A stretch of 64,000 bases of DNA from Sepiola atlantica (taxonomy: Eukaryota > Mollusca > Cephalopoda > Sepiida > Sepiolidae): the NCBI GenBank assembly GCA_963556195.1, contig OY744516.1, forward strand, positions 34,507,986-34,571,985, in the 5' to 3' direction. The notes below the pieces were generated by a model. It ran no database searches. It saw only the letters and a program-made list of their open reading frames with translations, and was not told the DNA's origin. Position numbers and translations under genes: made by a program. How positions within the stretch are numbered: position 1 is the first letter of the stretch; every line of letters begins with the position of its first letter. Below, piece by piece: positions 57,983 through 64,000 of the stretch.

Positions 57983-59207
57983 AGTTTTAGACATTTTCTA
58001 GAATCAAAATCATGTAATAAGGATTCTAAACATAAGGTTGAGTAGCATTATATCTTGATTTTAATCTTTGTGGTGCAAAAGTGTTTTGTTTGGGAAAAAA
58101 TTAATTTTATCGGTCCTGGAACAGTATAGTATTTAATAATAGTATTTAATAAAATGAATAAAAAATAAATAATAGAACTCATACAGTATCCAGTAGAAAC
58201 ACAATTATTATGTGTGCTAAGTGGAAACTGAGCGGAAAAAGAAAGTGTTGGCCAAAAATTGGTTGCCCTTGTTCGTTTTTACAACCCTTTAAAATCGATT
58301 TTTTATTATTATAAACAATTCATTGCAAACAAGATGGTAGGGGGGGGGATCGATTCATACCTTTTCCAACATTATTAGTTCATAAATGAATGCATGAGAT
58401 CAAACAGAATTTGAACTTGATTTACCGACTTCATCGTCTGTATTGGCATCTGTAAAATCAAATTGACACTTACTGACCAGCTTAAAGGACCCTAAATAGT
58501 TGATAGGAAAGTTCTTACTTGAATGAAGCAATATTTATATATTAGATTATCCACTCATGGACAAGCAACCAGTCAGAATCCAACTAAGCATAATAGAACG
58601 TCTCAGTCTGCTTATAAACCATCTTTCTGGGCTTCTGTCTGAGTTTATTTAGTTATAACTCAACTAGTCAGACAGCTGAGCACTGATTACTAACTTCGAT
58701 AGTATCCATTGCACCAGTAATGCACCCCCTGTTAACAAATACTGATCCACACATAACGAATAGAATTATTAAAAAAAAACAAAAAAAACAATTTTTCTTT
58801 TGTCACACATTTTAATAATTTTCTTTATTGCACCAAAATAAAAAAGTAATTGAAAAAAAAAAACAAGTCAAACAATGCAGACTAGATTTTTTTTTTTTTT
58901 GCGATTAGCAAAATGTTGTCATCACCGGATGGGGAGAGTTAGAACAGACAAAGAAAGTGGAAGAATTCAAAGGAATACTTAAGTAATAAAAGTCAATGTA
59001 AAAGAACAGTAATAAAACGCATCAATTAATTTTCATTCTTTTTCAACTATTTACAAATTTTTTTTACAAAAAATGTGTCCTCACATATTTGAGAGGTTTA
59101 TTGATCAGTGGGTCATGCGTTTGCATCACTAAACCCCCACATTAAATGAACTCCTCTTATTGTAGATCCGTTCAAGTATCCATGAGAAATCCTGTCCGTC
59201 TGTCGGT
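57983..59207. other. Intergenic sequence, no feature seen
   Basis: AT-rich with A- and T-runs (58,770-58,900). No frame or repeat recognised. Confidence 0.5.
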
Positions 59208-59530
59208 CTCATCATCGTATTCGGTTTAACGTCTGTTTTACATGCTGGCATGTATTGGACAGCTTTCAGAAATTGCCTTCCAAACTTACCTATCTCTGAT
59301 AAAATCTTTATTTATCCCTTTTTCTCTCAAATCCATTTTTATCACTTTCTCCCATGTTTTCCTTGGTCTTCCCCTGTGAACTGATCTTGCTACCTCAACT
59401 GTTCTACATCTACTAACCCAAGAACTTGCATCCATTCTTGCAACATAGCCATACCATTAAAATCTCCTGTTCTGCACACATCTCCCTATACTATCCAGAT
59501 TTAATCTTCCTCCGAGGTCTGTCACACTTA
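59208..59530 (-). pseudogene. LINE 3' end, family L1x
   Basis: Inverse of the family tail: CATCATCGTATTCGGTTTAA, CGTCTGTTTTACATGCTGGC, through CTACTAACCCAAGAACT. About 320 bp, truncated in the LRGRL region. Confidence 0.8.
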
Positions 59531-60120
59531 AGTTTAAAATAACATTTTTATTGCTAAATACATAGATTGAATGCATTTTATTTTCGATGCATCCATTCTA
59601 TCAACATGTTTAGTGATGAAAATGCTATTTCAAACTTATTTTTGATGCGTTCAAGAATCTTGATGCGTTCAAGAATCTTGATGAAAGGCTCGATCTATCG
59701 GTCGGTCTGTTATGCTCCAGTTTGAAATAACATTCACTTTTGTATGTTACACTTAAATTTAAAATACTATTTTTAGAACATCCTGTTGGCGGACCAACAA
59801 ATTCGTCAACTGCAACCCTATGCAGACGGGTAAAAACCCCTGAAAACGGAGCCCCATGTTGGCTCTGGGTGGCGACCCATGATGCCGTAGATTGTGATAT
59901 TTGCCCACTTTGGCCAGACGGGAGGTTGGATCTGATCAATTGGCTGGTTACATCATGCTCTCGTATCTATAAGTTAATCCCCACCGTATTATTCGATCTG
60001 ATTCTTCAAAAAAAATCAAAATCTTATTTCTCCTTTTTATTTTCTCCTAAAATAGATACGAGAAGGCAGTGGCTGAGGGTCAATCATGTTGCGAACAAAG
60101 AAGATTACCACTGCTAAAGA
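59531..60120 (+). repeat. Unclassified repeat-like segment with a 125-residue open frame
   Basis: ACTTAA(G/A)TTTAAAATA blocks at 59,529 and 59,752 and a tandem GATGCGTTCAAGAATCTT (59,646 and 59,664). The frame at 59,740-60,117 (YVTLKFKILFLEHPVGGPTN ... ICPLWPDGRLDLINWLVTSC) is GC-richer than its surroundings but has no family I recognise. Could be repeat-derived. Confidence 0.35.
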
Positions 60121-60684
60121 GTAATGTTTTTAAAGAAGTAATGTTTTTCTTGGAGTGGTGTTTTCTGAAAGTAATGACCTCCTCTCTCTCTCTCGGTAGA
60201 ATTTCCTTCTAAGAGCAATGTATTCTGGGAGCAATGTATTTTCGGAATATAAATAATTATCTTACTTATAAGATTCCATTTGACAACTTTATTCAGGATT
60301 AAATAACTCATAGATGGTTGCTATGCCGTAAAACAAACCAAACCCAAAAACAAACCATTTTTAGATGACTCCATGCACATCTACAAGAGGCTTTTTCTGT
60401 TTATTTTTCATACTTAAGTTTGAAATAGAATTTTCATTGCTAGATGCACAGACTGAATAGACACATCTTACAAATACCTGTTCTTATGAAACTAACTAGA
60501 ATGTATTCTCTCCACAGAGATTCGCCACATGATTGAGAACAGAATTTCTGCCCAGGCGGCAGTTATTCTGTTGTGTCAACATCAACACATTTGTGGATAA
60601 GCATGTTTTAATGAAGTACTTGCACTAAACGCATCTTCAAGGCTGTTTTTTTTGGGGGGGGGGGGGCAGGGCGGTTTCACCGTC

Positions 60685-60800
60685 CTCCCACATACACCGC
60701 TTGGTATTCTCAAATGGTTACTCATTTGGTATTGGCCAGGTCCAACATTGCTTAACTTCGGTGATCTAACGAGAACCGGTGTGTCAACGTGATTAAGAAA
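60685..60800 (-). repeat. 5S rRNA-derived SINE fragment, copy B
   Basis: Minus strand: ACACCGGTTCTCGTTAGATC, ACCGAAGTTAAGCAATGTTG, GACCTGGCCAATACCAAATG, AGTAACCATTTGAGAATACC. Closest of the three copies to 5S rRNA in its 5' half. Preceded on the plus strand by a G-run (60,655-60,667). Region 60,121-60,680 shows nothing else. Confidence 0.82.
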
Positions 60801-61127
60801 CAATTGTGAGAACTATTCAGTTTTAAAATGAAGTTAAACTTATGCAAGAAAAGGCTAATTAATTACGACAATAATGAATCTATGAGGTAATTGATCATTT
60901 ATCCACCATCACTTATAGGCTCTAAAAATAGTTGACATAATTGCATTAAATTTTGCATAAACCCTCCTTGAGATATTAGGTATGCCTATGAAAGGGGAAA
61001 GGCGCTAAAAATGTTAATACTACTAGTATCGAAAAAAAACAAAACAACAAACACTTATAGGTTCCAAAACAATTGCTCAAAAACTGCATGAAGCATCTTT
61101 GGCATGCCGAGTGGCAGTCAACATTTT

Positions 61128-61180
61128 ATTACTACTACTAATAATAATAATAAGTAGTAGTAGTAGTAGTAGTAGTTTAC
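61128..61180. repeat. Mirror-like triplet microsatellite (ACT)(AAT)(AGT)
   Basis: (ACT)3 then (AAT)4, then (AGT)7: a self-complementary microsatellite. Confidence 0.9.
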
Positions 61181-61227
61181 TCACTAGGCGTTTTTCATAC
61201 GAGTTATTACTTTGTATTGTTTTGTGG

Positions 61228-61340
61228 GGAGGTGGTGACGTCCTCCTACATACAGCGCCTGGTATTGCCAAATGGTCACTCATCTGGTACTGGCAAGGCT
61301 CAACTTTGCTTAACTTTGGTGATTATGCCGTATATCGACA
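61228..61340 (-). repeat. 5S rRNA-derived SINE fragment, copy C
   Basis: Minus strand: ATCACCAAAGTTAAGCAAAG, TTGAGCCTTGCCAGTACCAG, ATGAGTGACCATTTGGCAAT, ACCAGGCGCTGTATGTAGGA. The 5' part (GGTTCTCG) is lost. Same strand as copies A and B. Confidence 0.78.
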
Positions 61341-61684
61341 TATATTTATTGCTCAGATTAATCTTCTCTATATAGCTCACTTTGGTAATAATTGTGATTG
61401 TTGGCCTTCTTTGTGAATGGCAATGGATTGTGTGCAAACACGCCTAGGCAAAGTATATCAGGATTCTGAGTTGGCATTCATGCCGAACTACCCTTCGCAA
61501 ATTGATTCCAGAAGAGTGCGATACAGTACCAGAAAAATATCATGGCAGATGCTGCAGTTGCAACAGGCTTCATGCTTTAAGGGAGAGGGGGCACGGCACG
61601 TCACGTTAAAAATAAAAACATGGTTTCATTATATATTGTAACGATTTAGCAGAGTGCCTTTGTCAAGGTTGTGTTTACTTTTCA

Positions 61685-61920
61685 GCCTTCTTTAGCCAGG
61701 AGCAAAATGTAGTATATGTTCTGATACTACACTTTATCTTTTCTATCCTTGGTCAGTGAAGGGAGAAATCCTTCTAGACGGAGGCAATTTTAATTTTTGT
61801 CCTCATCTAGAATGCTCCATTTTAGGGGAGCTGGATTTTTCTCCACACTAAAAACTGACCTTGTGTCTAACTCTGGCCTTGTGGGAAGACAAGTAAATAG
61901 GAACATTCCTGATATCATTA
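61685..61920 (+). mobile_element. U2-related SINE, diverged subfamily
   Basis: CAGCCTTCTTTAGCCAGGAG, CAAAATGTAGTATATGTTCT, GATACTACACTTTATC, then a different body and the end GACCTTGTGTCTAACTCTGG, AAGACAAGTAAATAG. The head is a mutated U2 5' domain; the tail matches 56,140-56,200. Confidence 0.6.
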
Positions 61921-62314
61921 ATAAGTTCCCTCTTTGATAAATCTAGAAATTGTTGCATATGAGTTTTATATTTATGTGTCATGTCTTTTAATCTTCTTAA
62001 TATTTACCATTTGAATATAAATATTCATTTCATTTCATTTTCATATTGTTATGACTGACTTTAGTCTTTTAGAAGGGCCTCATCCTGAAATGTGCAACAC
62101 GCCTTGTACTCGTCTGATCTGGTGATGAGAGTTGAGCAGTACAGTTTGGTGTTAGATTTACATATGTTATGAATAAGCCAATCACATTTAAACTAGCAGA
62201 AGAAAGATCGTACCCATTGCTTATTAAAAGTGAGTTCAATGCTGAAGCTCTGCTAATTTCTCTTTGATACTACGTTGCCAACTGCTTTCTGATGTTGTGT
62301 AATTTATTTGAAAG

Positions 62315-62508
62315 CTATACCTGAGTCCTAGGAGGTCATCCTTTCAAACCATGCTGCTTGTATTATGCATAAGGGGGGGGGGCAGGTTTATTGTCTGAGG
62401 CGCCCTCACTTATAAGAGGAATCTGAGGGGGAGTAAAGCTATTTTTCTCACAGATTCTGAGTACTGGTGACTCACAATAAATAGGCCTTGTGTCACATCT
62501 TGCCCTTG
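62315..62508 (+). repeat. U2-SINE-group body fragment
   Basis: GAGTCCTAGGAGGTCATCC, TTATTGTCTGAGGCGCCC, TCACTTATAAGAGGAATCTG, GGCCTTGTGTCACATCTTG; collinear with 7,340-7,520 and in part with 34,880-35,000. It abuts the LINE tail at 62,509. Confidence 0.6.
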
Positions 62509-63070
62509 TCATCATCATCGGTTTAGCATCCATTTTACATGCTGGCATGCAATGGATGGCTTTTAGAAATTTACTTCCAAACTAACCTATCTCAGTTCAG
62601 GTCTTTATTTATCCCTCTTTCTCTCAAGTCCATCCTTATCACTTTCTCCCATATTTTCCTTAGCCTTTCCCTGTGAACTGAACCTGCTACCTCAACTGTT
62701 AATTATTAATTAATCCAAGAACTCTCATCCATTCTTTCAATGTGACCATACCAACAAAGTCTCCTGTTCTGCACATATTTCCCTAGAATGTACAGATTTA
62801 ATCTTCCTCTGAAGTCATCAGACCTATGCCTGTCTTTAAGACTCACATTACACATCCATTGTATCATGTCCCTCCATGCAACGCATGTTCTCAACTCTCA
62901 TTACCCAGGTTTCATTTCTATATGTCACACTGCGTACACATGTCTGATAATCTCTCCTCTTGGTCGACAATTGTAACACTCTGCTAGTAATTAATAGCAG
63001 AAGTTCCCCGAACTTACTCCGTTCACCTCTAACTCTTGCAATCACACTAACATCTGCTCTTAAGTCATAT
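62509..63070 (-). pseudogene. LINE 3' end, family L1x, with (ATG)n tail
   Basis: (CATCAT) at 62,511, inverse GTTTAGCATCCATTTTACAT, through frames MIQWMCNVSLKDRHRSDDFR, RLCWYGHIERMDESSW and, upstream, IARVRGERSKFGELLLLITS. Truncated at ~63,070. Two frame changes. Confidence 0.85.
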
Positions 63071-64000
63071 AAGTATTATTTTGCTAACTTTCGTGGCAAC
63101 TACTCTTAACTAGAAATGAGTTCCGATATTGTTGCCGAATTTTCTCTAACCGAACCTTTTGACCTTGTTGTAATTATTACTGTGCGTATTGATCTGTCCG
63201 TTTTCATATTCTCTCCCAATATTCGACAGCAACTTTGTTTTGACAATTCCTGAAACTATGTTGAAGTTAGCACCCAGTTATCTTCATGGAAATACTCTGG
63301 ATTCTCCATGACGGTTTATTCCCATAGATTACCTGTTAATAATGGCCTACAAGTTCACCTCACCAACTAAGGATCAGTGTTGTTTTGAATGTTTAATTGC
63401 AATTATTTTTCTGTCTCTCTCTTTTTTTCTTAAAATTTTTCTTGTTTTTTTGCTTTGTCATAAAATTTAGTCAAAACTTTTGCTGATATGTATAAAAGTA
63501 AAACTAGAAATCAGTCAAACAGGGAATTATTAAAACTGCTTTCTAAAATCATTATTTCAATTAAATATCTCATTTACTTATTTCATTCTCTAGTATTTGG
63601 AACAGACAAAATAAGTTAAACTGGGAATACAATTAAATAATACAATTAAATAGTCAATTAGAAAAGTAAATATTTTTTTATTAAATATCAATTAAAAATA
63701 AAATGTGTTTAATTACAAAATTACAGGATATGCTGGTGTACAAATAAATCAAATTGGTAATACAATGATTAATTGTTTTTCTTTTTTAAATCAATTAAAA
63801 TTAAGTAATATAATGGTTAATGAGGTTTAAATTTTTTTAAACTTAAAGGAAATACAGGAGAAAAGGATATAATTTAGTTAATAAAAACAGAATGTATTAG
63901 AAAAATACAAGAACAAATTTTAGGCATTGGGATTTTTTTTTTTACATAGTTGGAGTTTTTTTTTGCTCATAAAAAGAATTTCCAGGTGAAGATGACACGA
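63071..64000. other. AT-rich intergenic sequence, no feature seen
   Basis: No repeat match inside the window and no convincing frame; AATTAAAT/TTAATT-rich after 63,560. Confidence 0.5.

Noticed and set aside
60685..60800. Functional 5S rRNA gene
   Set aside because: The first ~22 bases are missing and many stems are disrupted; the copies share a SINE-like layout.
1..64000. CRISPR arrays, bacterial operons or ribosome binding sites
   Set aside because: None seen; introns, SINEs and LINEs show eukaryotic nuclear DNA.

Overview
This window is animal nuclear DNA, most likely from a mollusc and plausibly a cephalopod. It is AT-rich, has GT-AG introns of 1.5-7 kb, long (TA)n tracts and a dense layer of decayed retrotransposons, SINEs and foldback elements. 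The species cannot be fixed from the sequence alone. I see no prokaryotic operon, CRISPR array or intact viral genome.

The one host gene I can support is MSH5, the meiotic MutS homologue that pairs with MSH4 as MutS-gamma. Twelve plus-strand exons between 4,653 and 47,150 join in phase into 390 codons plus a TGA stop. They cover the C-terminal part of the MutS core and the whole ABC ATPase/dimerisation domain. Every exon has AG and GT borders, every split codon closes, and the order matches animal MSH5. The N-terminal half must lie upstream of the window. A poly(A) signal sits about 110 bp after the stop. The first glycine of the Walker A loop reads as serine.

The introns and the 17 kb after the gene are repeats. 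Positions 1-4,652 hold a mariner-like MITE, LINE tails and a palindromic MITE. Positions 4.7-21.4 kb hold several foldback elements, a reverse-transcriptase LINE, a minus-strand LINE with a restriction-like endonuclease bounded by (TA)n tracts, and a Penelope-like remnant. Positions 21.5-47 kb hold SINEs with U2 snRNA and 5S rRNA heads, a hAT-type MITE with 8-bp target duplication, and more LINE copies. Positions 47-64 kb hold a Ty3/gypsy element with intact 5-bp target duplication but a deletion from LTR into integrase, a rearranged LINE with ORF1 and ORF2, a mariner remnant, and many 3' ends of one LINE family.

The most interesting unexplained pattern is a short motif seen at about seven dispersed sites inside different repeats: CTGANGA, a small hairpin, then GAAAC. 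It resembles the catalytic core of a hammerhead ribozyme. The best copy, at 21,300-21,341, lies downstream of a Penelope-like coding remnant, the element class known to carry such ribozymes.
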